From NCBI GenBank assembly GCA_031266185.1, contig JAISBM010000028.1, positions 1 through 41,830 on the forward strand: 41,830 nucleotides of DNA, given 5' to 3'. The stretch's first letter is position 1; each line of letters starts with the position of its first letter. The DNA is from Endomicrobium sp. GTDB lineage: Bacteria; Elusimicrobiota; Endomicrobiia; Endomicrobiales; Endomicrobiaceae. Below, piece by piece: positions 24,784 through 33,347 of this stretch. A model generated the notes under the pieces. The model made no database searches. It was not told where the DNA came from and saw nothing but the letters and a program-made list of their open reading frames with translations. A program made the translations under genes and the position numbers.

Positions 24784-25815
24784 CTATATTGTTTTTTCTT
24801 CCATTACTATAGAATCAAACAATGTTATTTGATTATCAACTGATACATTATTTCCAACAATTGTATTTATTAACTTTACATTTTTGCCAACTTTTGCATT
24901 TTCCCAAATTATAGATTTTTCTATTAAACTATTTTCATCTATTTTACTATTGTTTGCTATAACGCTATAGGGTTTTATATGTGCTCCTTCCTTTATTATA
25001 ACATTATCTCCTATATAACAAGGTCCTTGTATCTTAACAGTTCTATCAATTTCAGCACTACTAGATATATATTTATTATTTAAATTATTTAACATATCTA
25101 AATCTAATTTAACTTTTCCATCCAAAATATCAAAAATACCTTTTTTATACTCAAAGATGTTACCAATATCTGTCCAATATTCATCCATTAGATATCCGTA
25201 TATCTTTTCTTTTTTGTGCATTAAAAGAGGAAACAGGTCCTTACCAAAATCAAAAAATTCATCCGCTGGAATAAAATCAAAAATTTTGGGTTCAAATATA
25301 TATATACCAGTATTTACTTCATCATTAAAAACATCTCCCCATAATGGCTTTTCCACAAAAGATTTAATTTGCCCTGTTTTGTCCATTATTGCTATACCAT
25401 ATTCAAATCTTAAATTTATTTTTTTTAAAACTATAGTTGCAATAGACTTTTTTTTCTTATGAAATCCTAAAGCTTTTTCAAGGTTAATATCAGTTAGACC
25501 ATCCCCTGACATAACAACAAAACTATCATCAAAAAAAGATTCATTCTTTTTTATTGCTCCTGCTGTACCTAAAAGCTTTTGTTCATGAGAAAACTTTAAA
25601 TTTATACCAAGTTCATTATTTTTAAAATAGTTTGCTACAATTTCACTTCGATAATGTACATTTATACAAGCGTTATCAAAACCATATTTTAAAAGGTTAG
25701 AAAATGTATAATACAAAACCGGCTTATCCAAAATAGGTACCATTGGCTTAGGGAGATCTGTGGTAAGAGGTTTAAGTCTTGTACCAATTCCAGCAGCTAA
25801 AACAAAAGCTTTCAT
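24784..25815 (-). CDS. NDP-sugar pyrophosphorylase (GMPP/RmlA-like) with left-handed beta-helix tail
   Basis: This 343-aa protein combines a nucleotidyltransferase domain with a hexapeptide-repeat tail. The N-terminal signature is AFVLAAGIGTRLKPLTTDLPKPMVP. VVMSGDGLTDI carries the metal-binding Asp, and the sugar-binding region has FVEKP and VNTGIYIF. Residues from about 255 are hexapeptide repeats (IGDNVIIKEGAHIKPYSVI). It joins NTP and a sugar 1-phosphate to make an activated sugar, probably GDP-mannose-like or dTDP-glucose-like; the exact sugar is open. Its ATG is adjacent to the galE-like stop, with GAGG upstream, so the two are coupled. Confidence 0.88.
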   Translation of the reverse strand: MKAFVLAAGIGTRLKPLTTDLPKPMVPILDKPVLYYTFSNLLKYGFDNACINVHYRSEIVANYFKNNELGINLKFSHEQKLLGTAGAIKKNESFFDDSFVVMSGDGLTDINLEKALGFHKKKKSIATIVLKKINLRFEYGIAIMDKTGQIKSFVEKPLWGDVFNDEVNTGIYIFEPKIFDFIPADEFFDFGKDLFPLLMHKKEKIYGYLMDEYWTDIGNIFEYKKGIFDILDGKVKLDLDMLNNLNNKYISSSAEIDRTVKIQGPCYIGDNVIIKEGAHIKPYSVIANNSKIDENSLIEKSIIWENAKVGKNVKLINTIVGNNVSVDNQITLFDSIVMEEKTI

Positions 25816-26742
25816 TTACTTAAGCCTCATTTTAAAGTATTCCAAAGTAATTTTTATACCTCTATCTAAATTTATCTTTGGACTCCATTCTAAAACTTTT
25901 CTTGCTCTATTTATGTTTAAAAAACTTTTAAATAACTCTCCGCCCCTTTTAGGTTTATGTATAGCTTTTTTCTTATACCCACTAACTCTGCTCATAACTT
26001 CTACAAGTTTATTAACAGAAGTTGCTTTCGACGTACCTATATTTATAACTTCATTTTTCCCTTTTGTTAAAGATTTAACATTTGCATCTACAACATCAAA
26101 AACATAAACATAATCTCTCATCTGTTTACCGTCTCCAAAAACCATAATATCTTCATTTTTAAGCATTCTTTGAGCAAATATAGCAACTACACCTGCCTCA
26201 CCGTGAGGATCTTGCTTTGGTCCAAAAACATTACCATATCTTAAAATTGTATATTCTAAACCATAAATCTCAGAATAGAATTTTATATAGTTTTCCACTG
26301 AATTTTTTGCAATTCCATATGGAGAAAGTGGATTTGGCATTGAATCTTCTTTTGGAGCAACAGCTTTACATTCTCCATAAATTGTACCGCCTGAAGAAGC
26401 AAAAATTATCTTTTTAACTTTTGTTTGCACACATGCACCAAGAATATTAATTGATCCTATAATATTTACATTCACATCAAAAACAGGGTCCTCAATAGAT
26501 TTTCTTACATCAATTTGTGCGGCATGATGTATTACAATTTGTGGTTTTTCTTTTTTAAATATCTCTAACACTTTTTTCTGATCGCAAATATCAACTTTGT
26601 AAAATTTAGATTGCTTATTGACATTTTCCTTTTTCCCTGAAGACAAATTATCAATAACAACAACTGAATTCTTCTTTTCAACTAAAGCGTCCACAATATT
26701 AGAACCTATAAAACCTGCCCCTCCTGTAACAAGAACTTTCAT
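25816..26742 (-). CDS. NAD-dependent epimerase/dehydratase, UDP-glucose 4-epimerase-like
   Basis: This 308-aa extended short-chain dehydrogenase has the NAD-binding motif VTGGAGFIG (5-13). The catalytic set is SSGGTIYG (Ser) and Y142xxxK146 (SPYGIAK). The RYGNVFGP segment and a GalE-like C-terminal substrate domain follow. It probably interconverts UDP-glucose/UDP-galactose or the N-acetyl forms. Its ATG overlaps the upstream GT9 stop in ATGA, and its stop abuts the pyrophosphorylase ATG, so all three are in one tightly coupled operon supplying sugar donors. Confidence 0.87.
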   Translation of the reverse strand: MKVLVTGGAGFIGSNIVDALVEKKNSVVVIDNLSSGKKENVNKQSKFYKVDICDQKKVLEIFKKEKPQIVIHHAAQIDVRKSIEDPVFDVNVNIIGSINILGACVQTKVKKIIFASSGGTIYGECKAVAPKEDSMPNPLSPYGIAKNSVENYIKFYSEIYGLEYTILRYGNVFGPKQDPHGEAGVVAIFAQRMLKNEDIMVFGDGKQMRDYVYVFDVVDANVKSLTKGKNEVINIGTSKATSVNKLVEVMSRVSGYKKKAIHKPKRGGELFKSFLNINRARKVLEWSPKINLDRGIKITLEYFKMRLK

Positions 26743-27935
26743 CTGCTATCCATTAAATTTTCTTTCATGGTGTTTGCAACAAAATTTGGCAATATCGATT
26801 TCATACACATTGGATCCTTAAAACCTCTAACACACTTTTCATACCACTTTTCTATCACAAAACAGTTGCGACACGAATTAGCAACAATATTTATATTATC
26901 TTCATATCCAACATATTCCGCATTTGAAGGGCCAAAAAGCACTACAGATCTAGTATTAACAGCTCGAGCAATATGAACACAACCACAATCAGTATCTATA
27001 TGCAATGATGAGCACTTAATAACAGAGCAAAGCTCATCAAAAGAAGTTTTGCCTACTAAGTTTATGTCTGCACACATAACATGCAGACTTGCCAAACCTA
27101 CTTGAACTATTTTATATTCAGGTAACATTCTTTTTATTTCTTTAAGCAATTCTTCCCAATTTTTTGTCTCCCAAAGATGCGTGGACATATACATTTTATT
27201 TGGAATATAACCTTTGTTTCCCCACCCATGTTGAAAAGTTATATATTTACATTGTTTACTTAACCCAAACTTTAAAATATCTTGCTCTTTAAAATTTAAT
27301 GGCAACGCAATTTTTGTAAAATTTTTAATCCCTGAAGTTAGTTTAACTACATTGTTAAATTTTAATTTGTTTTCTACAGCTTTCTTTTGAAAAAAATATT
27401 GATTTTCAAATTTAAAACAATAAGGGTACTGAGTTTTCAAATATTCAAAATCTGCTTTAAAACTTTTTAAACTATCAGTTCTTAAGGAATTAACAGCTAA
27501 ATCACAAATACCACTTGTAATATTGTCACTAGAAAAATAGTCTAAAACTATGTCATATCTTTTTCTAGAAAAACCTATAAAATATTTATTGAAAAAAAAT
27601 CTTACATTTTTTATATCTTTAAAAAATAACTTGTAAGTTTTACCATAGACATCAACCACGGCATAAGGGAACAACTCTAAAATAGCACAGAAAGCGTCTT
27701 TCTCCCTTAAAACATCACCCATACCACCAGCAAGCACAAGTGCAATATATATCTTTGTCTTATTATTCTTTTTTAAGACAAACTTTAAAGATTCGGGCAA
27801 ACTTTTAAAAAAGTCTTTTAAACTTCGTCTAAAAGAAATACGCACTTTCTTCCTTAAAAGTTTTCTACTTAAATTAGACATGTGTAAATCAGACTCTTTT
27901 AGAAGTTGTTTATTGTCCAGACAACTTACAATCAT
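26739..27935 (-). CDS. GT9 (heptosyltransferase-like) glycosyltransferase
   Basis: This 398-aa GT-B enzyme is the second GT9 of the window. ALVLAGGMGDVL is the N-terminal nucleotide-loop region. SLHIDTDCGCVHIARAVNTRSVVLFGPSN is the characteristic donor site. A Cys-rich stretch, CRNCFVIEKWYEKCVRG...MCM, lies near the C terminus as in many heptosyltransferase-like enzymes. The N terminus has a basic region (residues 24-45). Acceptor and sugar are unknown. The ATG at 27935 lies 3 bp after the recA stop; the ribosome site AGAGAA is modest. M19 is an alternative start without better support. Confidence 0.82.
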   Translation of the reverse strand: MIVSCLDNKQLLKESDLHMSNLSRKLLRKKVRISFRRSLKDFFKSLPESLKFVLKKNNKTKIYIALVLAGGMGDVLREKDAFCAILELFPYAVVDVYGKTYKLFFKDIKNVRFFFNKYFIGFSRKRYDIVLDYFSSDNITSGICDLAVNSLRTDSLKSFKADFEYLKTQYPYCFKFENQYFFQKKAVENKLKFNNVVKLTSGIKNFTKIALPLNFKEQDILKFGLSKQCKYITFQHGWGNKGYIPNKMYMSTHLWETKNWEELLKEIKRMLPEYKIVQVGLASLHVMCADINLVGKTSFDELCSVIKCSSLHIDTDCGCVHIARAVNTRSVVLFGPSNAEYVGYEDNINIVANSCRNCFVIEKWYEKCVRGFKDPMCMKSILPNFVANTMKENLMDSR

Positions 27936-27938
27936 TAT

Positions 27939-29009
27939 TTATTCTCTTTTTTTTGAGTTTTTAGAACTCTTTTCTTTTGAAACAGAAGATTCTGATTTAT
28001 TTTCTTCATTTTTTTCTAAACCAAAAGCTTTTTCTCTTATTTTTGTTTCTATTTCTTCTGCTATGGCAGGATTTTCAACTAAAAATGCTTTTACATTTTC
28101 TCTACCTTGACCAAGTTTCTCACCTTTATAACTAAAAAAAGCACCTGCTTTTTCTATTATCCCATCATTTACACCCATATCTATTAAATAGCCAAACTTA
28201 TCTACACCCTGTCCAAAAATTATTTCAAATTCCGCTTGTTTAAATGGAGCTGCTACTTTATTTTTAACAACTTTTACTCTCACCCTGTTACCCAAAACTT
28301 CGTCACCTTTTTTGACAGACTCAATTCTTCTAATATCAAGTCTTACAGAAGAATAGAACTTCAAAGCAAGACCACCAGGAGTTGTCTCTGGACTTCCCCA
28401 CATAACTCCTATCTTCTGCCTTAATTGATTTATAAATACAATAGAGGTTTTTGATTTTGAAATATTAGAAGTAAGCTTCCTTAAAGCTTGACTCATAAGT
28501 CTAGCTTGAAGCCCTATAAAAGAATCTCCCATTTCACCTTCAATTTCAGCTTTAGGAACAAGTGCCGCTACTGAGTCTACAACTATTATATCAACAGCTC
28601 CAGAACGTATAAGTTTATCTGCAATTTCAAGACCTTGCTCACCCGAATCTGGTTGAGATATTAACAAATTTTCTATATCCACTCCTATCTTCTTTGCGTA
28701 TTCTGGGTCCATTGCATGCTCAGCGTCTATATATGCTGCTATTCCACCAAGCTTTTGAGTTTGCGCTACCATACATAAAGCAAGAGTAGTTTTACCAGAA
28801 GATTCTGGCCCATAAATTTCAATGATTCTCCCTCTAGGGATACCGCCAATACCTATAGCAATGTCTAGAGGAAGTGCGCCAGTAGATATAGAATCTACAT
28901 TTTCTTTTGCATGTTTTTCACCAAGCCTCATAATTGCTTCTTTGCCAAAATCTTTTTCAATTTGAGATAACGCTAAATCCAAAGCTTTAAGTTTTTCATC
29001 TTTTACCAT
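27939..29009 (-). CDS. recA: Recombinase RecA
   Basis: This ATP-dependent DNA strand-exchange protein of 356 aa acts in homologous recombination and SOS activation. Walker A is GPESSGKT (67-74). [21 protein letters not shown]-type sequence, the L2 region and [21 protein letters not shown] are all RecA hallmarks. The C-terminal tail is charged and Ser/Lys-rich rather than strongly acidic. GGAGGAAGT precedes the ATG at 29009. It lies among glycan genes, with GT9 three bases downstream, so it may share their transcript. A candidate promoter with an inverted repeat lies in the 102-bp gap upstream. Confidence 0.98.
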   Translation of the reverse strand: MVKDEKLKALDLALSQIEKDFGKEAIMRLGEKHAKENVDSISTGALPLDIAIGIGGIPRGRIIEIYGPESSGKTTLALCMVAQTQKLGGIAAYIDAEHAMDPEYAKKIGVDIENLLISQPDSGEQGLEIADKLIRSGAVDIIVVDSVAALVPKAEIEGEMGDSFIGLQARLMSQALRKLTSNISKSKTSIVFINQLRQKIGVMWGSPETTPGGLALKFYSSVRLDIRRIESVKKGDEVLGNRVRVKVVKNKVAAPFKQAEFEIIFGQGVDKFGYLIDMGVNDGIIEKAGAFFSYKGEKLGQGRENVKAFLVENPAIAEEIETKIREKAFGLEKNEENKSESSVSKEKSSKNSKKRE

Positions 29010-29084
29010 ACTTCCTCCGAAGTTATTAAAAACTCTATCCTTAAAAAATTTTTAGACATTGAAACTACTTATTTTTAGATTTGT

Positions 29085-29114
29085 TTTATACTAATCATTT
29101 ATACAAATTGATTA
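29085..29114 (-). promoter_or_regulatory. Candidate recA promoter with operator-like inverted repeat
   Basis: On the minus strand a TAATCA/TGATTA inverted repeat (29114-29092, 11-bp centre) lies just before TATAAA (29090-29085), where the -35 would be. It overlaps the stop of the upstream dehydrogenase gene. The sequence fits no LexA box that I know with certainty. Confidence 0.35.
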
Positions 29115-30413
29115 TATTCTTACAATTTTACTTGACTTAACATTTTTAAAAACATTTCTTGTATCTACAATAACTTTAGCATCTTTTAAAACTTTTTTAT
29201 AATCCACATGTGAATGGTCTGTAACTACCACGACAGCATCAAATTTATTTAAATTGTTAAGATTATTTAATGAACTCAAAATTTTACCATACACACAATT
29301 TTTTACAACAGGCACATGTGTATCATAATAAAAAACGTTTGCCATTTTTTCAATCAATATATTTATAACATCTATTGCTGGTGACTCTCTACCATCAGAC
29401 ACGTCTTTTTTATAAGCTACACCCAAAATTAAAATCTTCGCATTTTTTAAAACTTTAGACCTTGCATTTAACGCATCTTGCAATTTTGAGACAACATAGC
29501 CTGGCATTTTAGCATTTAAATCTCCAGCCAAGTCTATAAACCTTGAATAAAAGTTTACTGTTTTAAGTTTCCAGGACAAATAGTGTGGATCTAAAGGTAT
29601 ACAATGCCCACCTATTCCAGGCCCAGGATAAAAAGGCATAAATCCAAACGGTTTTGTTGATGCTGCATCTATAATTTCCCAAACATTAAGATTCAACTTG
29701 TCACACATTAAAGCAACTTCATTAACCAAAGCAATATTTACTGCTCTAAAAGTGTTTTCTAAAAGTTTTACCATTTCTGCAGTTTGAGTTGACGAAACTT
29801 TATAAACTTCCGTAAAAGAAGAATACACTGCCAAAGCAAGTCCAGCACACTTTGCACACATACCACCAACAACTTTTGGTGTATTTTTTATATCAAACTT
29901 TTTATTTGATGGATCTATTCTTTCTGGACTAAAAGCTAAAAAGAAATCTTTTCCCACAACTAAACCTGTTTCTTCTAATATTGGAAGCACCAACTCTTCT
30001 GTAGTGCCAGGATAAGTTGTAGACTCTAATATAATAAGTTGGCCTTTTTTTAAAGTCTTTCTAACATTCTTTGCTGCCTCAAGTACACAAGAGACATCCG
30101 GATCTTTAGATTTCCTAAGAGGTGTTGGTACACAAATAATTAAAACATCCATATGTGAAAGGTTTTTAAAATTTGTGTCAGCAAAAATCTTTTTACTATC
30201 AACCAACTCTTTTAAATCTTTAGAACTCACATCACCAATATACGATTTTCCACTATTTATCATCTTAACTTTAGACTCGTCCACTTCAAAACCTGTAACA
30301 CTAAACCTCTGTTTTGCAAGCTGACAAGATAAAGGAAGACCCACATACCCTTGACCTATAACACCAATTTTTGCATTTTTAGAATTAATTTTTTCAAGCA
30401 AGCTTTTATACAT
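29112..30413 (-). CDS. UDP-N-acetylglucosamine/mannosamine 6-dehydrogenase (WbpA/WecC-like)
   Basis: This 433-aa nucleotide-sugar dehydrogenase oxidises C6 of a UDP-sugar to an acid in two NAD-dependent steps. The Rossmann start is IGVIGQGYVGLPL. SPERIDP follows, and the catalytic Cys is C271 in GPGIGGHCIPLDPHYLSWK, which resembles WbpA-type UDP-GlcNAc dehydrogenases more than UDP-glucose ones. The C-terminal ILGVAYKKDVSDGRESPA is conserved. TGAGGT precedes the ATG at 30413, and a good sigma-70 promoter lies about 30 bp upstream. It probably supplies a uronic-acid-type residue for the envelope glycan made by the following genes. Confidence 0.9.
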   Translation of the reverse strand: MYKSLLEKINSKNAKIGVIGQGYVGLPLSCQLAKQRFSVTGFEVDESKVKMINSGKSYIGDVSSKDLKELVDSKKIFADTNFKNLSHMDVLIICVPTPLRKSKDPDVSCVLEAAKNVRKTLKKGQLIILESTTYPGTTEELVLPILEETGLVVGKDFFLAFSPERIDPSNKKFDIKNTPKVVGGMCAKCAGLALAVYSSFTEVYKVSSTQTAEMVKLLENTFRAVNIALVNEVALMCDKLNLNVWEIIDAASTKPFGFMPFYPGPGIGGHCIPLDPHYLSWKLKTVNFYSRFIDLAGDLNAKMPGYVVSKLQDALNARSKVLKNAKILILGVAYKKDVSDGRESPAIDVINILIEKMANVFYYDTHVPVVKNCVYGKILSSLNNLNNLNKFDAVVVVTDHSHVDYKKVLKDAKVIVDTRNVFKNVKSSKIVRI

Positions 30414-30442
30414 ATAACCTCATTAAAAACATTTTGACTTTA

Positions 30443-30471
30443 ATTATATAATTTTTAATATATTTTGTCAT
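30443..30471 (-). promoter_or_regulatory. Promoter of the UDP-sugar dehydrogenase gene
   Basis: The minus strand reads ATGACA (30471-30466), a 17-bp spacer and TATAAT (30448-30443). The start would be near 30436, leaving a leader of about 23 nt with a TGAGGT ribosome site. It may drive the whole glycan operon. Confidence 0.75.
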
Positions 30472-30522
30472 TTTAATGTAACCGTGCTTATATCATATTT
30501 ATAAATTAAATTTTATAAAGTT

Positions 30523-30706
30523 GGTCTAGTTTAGTATCTTATTGGAGTTACCTCAAAGAGCGACTTATGAGCAACAAACTTTTAATATTTCAAATTAGCT
30601 CTGTCTGAAGCAAAGTTCATTTATGTCTTTCTTGTCTTTTCATTTTGCTAGTTTACTAATTTGTTTAAATGTTTATTTGCAATTGCCCTGGTAACGTAGA
30701 TAAGAT
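30523..30706. repeat. Intergenic repeat, copy 1
   Basis: This unit of about 184 bp starts ggtctagtttagtatctt and ends gtaacgtagataagat. It matches copy 2 along its length, with scattered substitutions and lacking a 16-bp insertion present in copy 2. The core is AGTTACCTCAAAGAGC followed by CTTATGAGCAA. Confidence 0.9.
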
Positions 30707-30711
30707 TCTAC

Positions 30712-30736
30712 ACTAGACTAGACTAGACTAGACTAG
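30712..30736. repeat. Microsatellite (ACTAG)5
   Basis: Five perfect tandem ACTAG pentamers sit between the two long repeats. The sequence just after, agaccaaactaactatttc, is an exact 19-nt inverted match to 38275-38293. Confidence 0.95.
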
Positions 30737-30762
30737 ACCAAACTAACTATTTCGCAGATATT

Positions 30763-30963
30763 GATCTAGTTTAGTATCTTATCGGAGTTACCTCAAAGAG
30801 CATCTTATGAGCAACTAAACATTTAATATTACAAATTAGCATTGTTTGAAGCAAAGTTCATTTATGTCTTTCTTGTCTTTTCATTTTGCTAGTTTGCTAA
30901 TTTGTTTAAATGTTTGTTGCGATTGCTCTCTGAGTGAGACACTCTAGTAACGTAGGTAAGATA
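30763..30963. repeat. Intergenic repeat, copy 2
   Basis: This unit of about 201 bp is in the same orientation as copy 1. A run of about 55 bp (gaagcaaagttcattt and on through the tttcattttgctagttt region) is nearly identical in the two copies. It ends 25 bp before the DUF2779 gene stop. Confidence 0.9.
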
Positions 30964-30987
30964 ATAAACTAATTATCTCATTATGTG

Positions 30988-32457
30988 TTAACTCAAACTA
31001 CATTTATTTTTAGAAATATTGATTAAAAACTGATGTATATAAATCATAGCAGCAGTATCTTTCGCACAATATTTCAATAAATTCATTTTTGTTTGCTCTA
31101 TCTGTTTTTCATCATACATTCCCATAGCCATAAAAGCAAAAGAAGCTGCAGCGTCACCACCATCACCTATTTCTAAATCTAAGTAAGTTTCTTTTGGTAC
31201 TAACACAGGTAAAACTCTTTTTATTGAACTTCGTCCATGAAAATTTACATTATAGTAATTTTTCTTTAAAATCAGCTCTAAATCAACTATTCGATCAGCT
31301 ATTTTGCTTAAACTGTCACGTAAATCTTCAAACAAGCTGGCGAGCTTTAATATAGATATGCGTTCTGAGTTTGAATAAGTTATAATACTACCATCTTGTT
31401 TTAAACACTTAATAAGTTGTATTGCAAGTTCTCTACGACAATCTTTTGTATAGTCTGCAATATATTCGTAATGATTTAATACATTTCCTACATTGTCAGT
31501 TTCATCCAAAGAAAACTGTGTTAATACTTGAGTGTGCGGAGCAATGTCAGGATATAAAGGCATTATCGTAGTGACAGACTCAAAATCAAGATAATAATAG
31601 GATTGTTTTATATTGTTAAGCTCACTAAGCAAAGTATCAGAAATGTAAGTTGTGTTTGTTAAAACGCTGTCCTTAACTATTTTTTGCATCTGAGTGAGTT
31701 CAAAATCATCTGGAACTTTATCAATGGTGTATACTTTAAGTGCTATTAACTCTTCCATAGCAGGAATAGATAGTCTTGGCAAGTCAAAAATATGATTGTT
31801 AACATTTTTAGCCATACATATATCAAACACAGGACAATTCTTACAACTTCTCTTTAAGTATGGTTCAGGCATGTTTTCAGAGCTTATCTCTTTTATCACT
31901 TGTTCTGAAACAGAAAGGAAATCTAAAAATGTAAGTTCTACTTTTTCAGTAGAATCTATTTCTTTAAAAAGACTATCTATTTGCATACCTAAACGATAAC
32001 TATTCGACAAATATAACACACTGTACTTAGACACATTTATATTTGCTTTTGATAAAACCATCGCAGTAAAAGCTACATCGTTTGTATATTTTACCTTATA
32101 CTTGCTACCAGACTTTACTTCAAACAAGTGCCATGAATTTTTGTCAATTCTTTTTAATATATCTGCTTTTACATAATATCCGTCTTGAACAAAGCAAGCA
32201 TTACAAACTGTATCTATATTAGAGTCTGCAACCAACTTTTTTGTCTCTAAAAACACATCTTCATCTCCAACTTTTCTTTGTACAACAACAGCATTATTAA
32301 AAAGCTGAAATGCTTTTTGACGAATAATTTTGCCTTCATATACAAGGAAATCATTATTTAAACCTGTAAGTTTTGGGGTTTTATTTCTTTTGATAAGCCA
32401 AGCAAGAGTAGGACAACTTAAATAATTTATAAAAACCGTTTTATTTATATATTCCAT
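30988..32457 (-). CDS. DUF2779 protein: RecB/Cas4-like nuclease domain plus RNase-H-like exonuclease domain
   Basis: This 489-aa cytoplasmic protein has two nuclease-like halves. N-terminal: D99, E113 and K115 (HLFEVKSG) fit a PD-(D/E)XK active site, while C15 with C205, C208 and C214 (CKNCPVFDIC) matches the Cas4/AddB 4Fe-4S arrangement. C-terminal (from about 285): YYYLDFESV (D291, E293), D392 and D467 (CAKDTAA) match a DEDD exonuclease of the DnaQ/RNase-H superfamily, as in DUF2779 proteins. Its biological role is not established. It is the third gene of an operon after PIN-PhoH and the PHP phosphatase (8-bp gap). There is no cas1 or CRISPR array here. Confidence 0.78.
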   Translation of the reverse strand: MEYINKTVFINYLSCPTLAWLIKRNKTPKLTGLNNDFLVYEGKIIRQKAFQLFNNAVVVQRKVGDEDVFLETKKLVADSNIDTVCNACFVQDGYYVKADILKRIDKNSWHLFEVKSGSKYKVKYTNDVAFTAMVLSKANINVSKYSVLYLSNSYRLGMQIDSLFKEIDSTEKVELTFLDFLSVSEQVIKEISSENMPEPYLKRSCKNCPVFDICMAKNVNNHIFDLPRLSIPAMEELIALKVYTIDKVPDDFELTQMQKIVKDSVLTNTTYISDTLLSELNNIKQSYYYLDFESVTTIMPLYPDIAPHTQVLTQFSLDETDNVGNVLNHYEYIADYTKDCRRELAIQLIKCLKQDGSIITYSNSERISILKLASLFEDLRDSLSKIADRIVDLELILKKNYYNVNFHGRSSIKRVLPVLVPKETYLDLEIGDGGDAAASFAFMAMGMYDEKQIEQTKMNLLKYCAKDTAAMIYIHQFLINISKNKCSLS

Positions 32458-32465
32458 TATATCAT

Positions 32466-33338
32466 TTATATCATTAACTTGTTTAATTGTTTTTTGTTTG
32501 CCATTTTTAAATTGTCTAAAATATAATAAGGCACCTTTATTCTACCTATAAGAGGAGCATCTTTTTTAAACGGACCATGACAGTCAGACCCTCCTGTTAT
32601 AAGAAGATTAAACTCTCTTGCTAATTCTAAAAACTTTTTCACTAAATTATCGGTATGTTTTACATGCCAAACTTCTATTCCAACAAGACCGCTATCAACA
32701 AGATTTCTCAACACAGATTTATCGTTATAATGCACATAATAAGGGTGCGCCATAACTGGCAAACCACCAACACTTAAAATAAGTTCTATTGCTTCTATAG
32801 GACACATATAATATTTAGGTACATAGGCGGGTTTGCCATATGACAAATACCTTTGAAAAGCCTCCTGAACAGTACCAACAAAACCTTCCATAACTAAAGC
32901 TTTAGCAAAGTGAAGTCTTCCTATGGACTGATTTTGTGCATTTTGTATAAAATTTTTATCTTTAAAAACAATATTATGCTCTTTTAATTTATCTAATAGT
33001 GTCAACGCTCTATCATAACGTGTTTGTTTAAAAGTTGACAAAATATTTTGAAGTTTTTTAGATTTATAATCTATAAAATACCCTAAAATATGCATTTCCA
33101 TTTTTTGCAGGGAATTCTCAACCTGACAAGAAAGTTCTATACCGGGTATAACTTCAATATTATTCTTTTTAGCAACACTTAAAGCTTCATCAATTCCACC
33201 CACACAATCATGATCTGTTATACTTATAGCTAACAATTCCATCTTGCTAGCATACTCGACAACTTCTGTTGGTGAAAAAGCACCATCGGAATAATTTGTA
33301 TGAATATGCATATCTATAAACTTATGACCTTGGTTCAT
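32466..33338 (-). CDS. PHP-domain phosphoesterase (RNase AM/YciV/TrpH-like)
   Basis: This 290-aa metal-dependent phosphoesterase has PHP motif I DMHIHTNYSDG (H11, H13, D18), motif II ITDHDCVGG, motif III GIELS, and the later GGLPVMAHP and GGSDCHG. This pattern matches the YciV/TrpH group, whose members are 5'-3' exoribonucleases or 3',5'-nucleoside bisphosphatases. It probably trims short RNA or recycles nucleotides. It starts 9 bp after the PIN-PhoH stop and ends 8 bp before the DUF2779 gene, so the three are co-transcribed. Confidence 0.87.
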   Translation of the reverse strand: MNQGHKFIDMHIHTNYSDGAFSPTEVVEYASKMELLAISITDHDCVGGIDEALSVAKKNNIEVIPGIELSCQVENSLQKMEMHILGYFIDYKSKKLQNILSTFKQTRYDRALTLLDKLKEHNIVFKDKNFIQNAQNQSIGRLHFAKALVMEGFVGTVQEAFQRYLSYGKPAYVPKYYMCPIEAIELILSVGGLPVMAHPYYVHYNDKSVLRNLVDSGLVGIEVWHVKHTDNLVKKFLELAREFNLLITGGSDCHGPFKKDAPLIGRIKVPYYILDNLKMANKKQLNKLMI

Positions 33339-33347
33339 TTATATCTA

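Larger units (their letters stand above)
30414..30987. other. 574-bp intergenic region: promoter plus repeat block
   Basis: No gene is supported here; all frames are broken by frequent stops. It holds the dehydrogenase promoter, two diverged copies of a 184-201-bp repeat, and a 5-bp microsatellite between them. Confidence 0.85.

Noticed and set aside
30545-30830. Minus-strand micro-frames ending in AHKxLFEVT in all three repeat copies
   Set aside because: They are at most 23 codons, copy 1 lacks a start codon, no ribosome site precedes them, and the upstream residues differ. Shared DNA ancestry explains the similarity.
30523-30963. CRISPR array
   Set aside because: Only two long (about 190 bp) diverged repeats exist, with no short regular repeats or spacers and no cas1/cas2 nearby.
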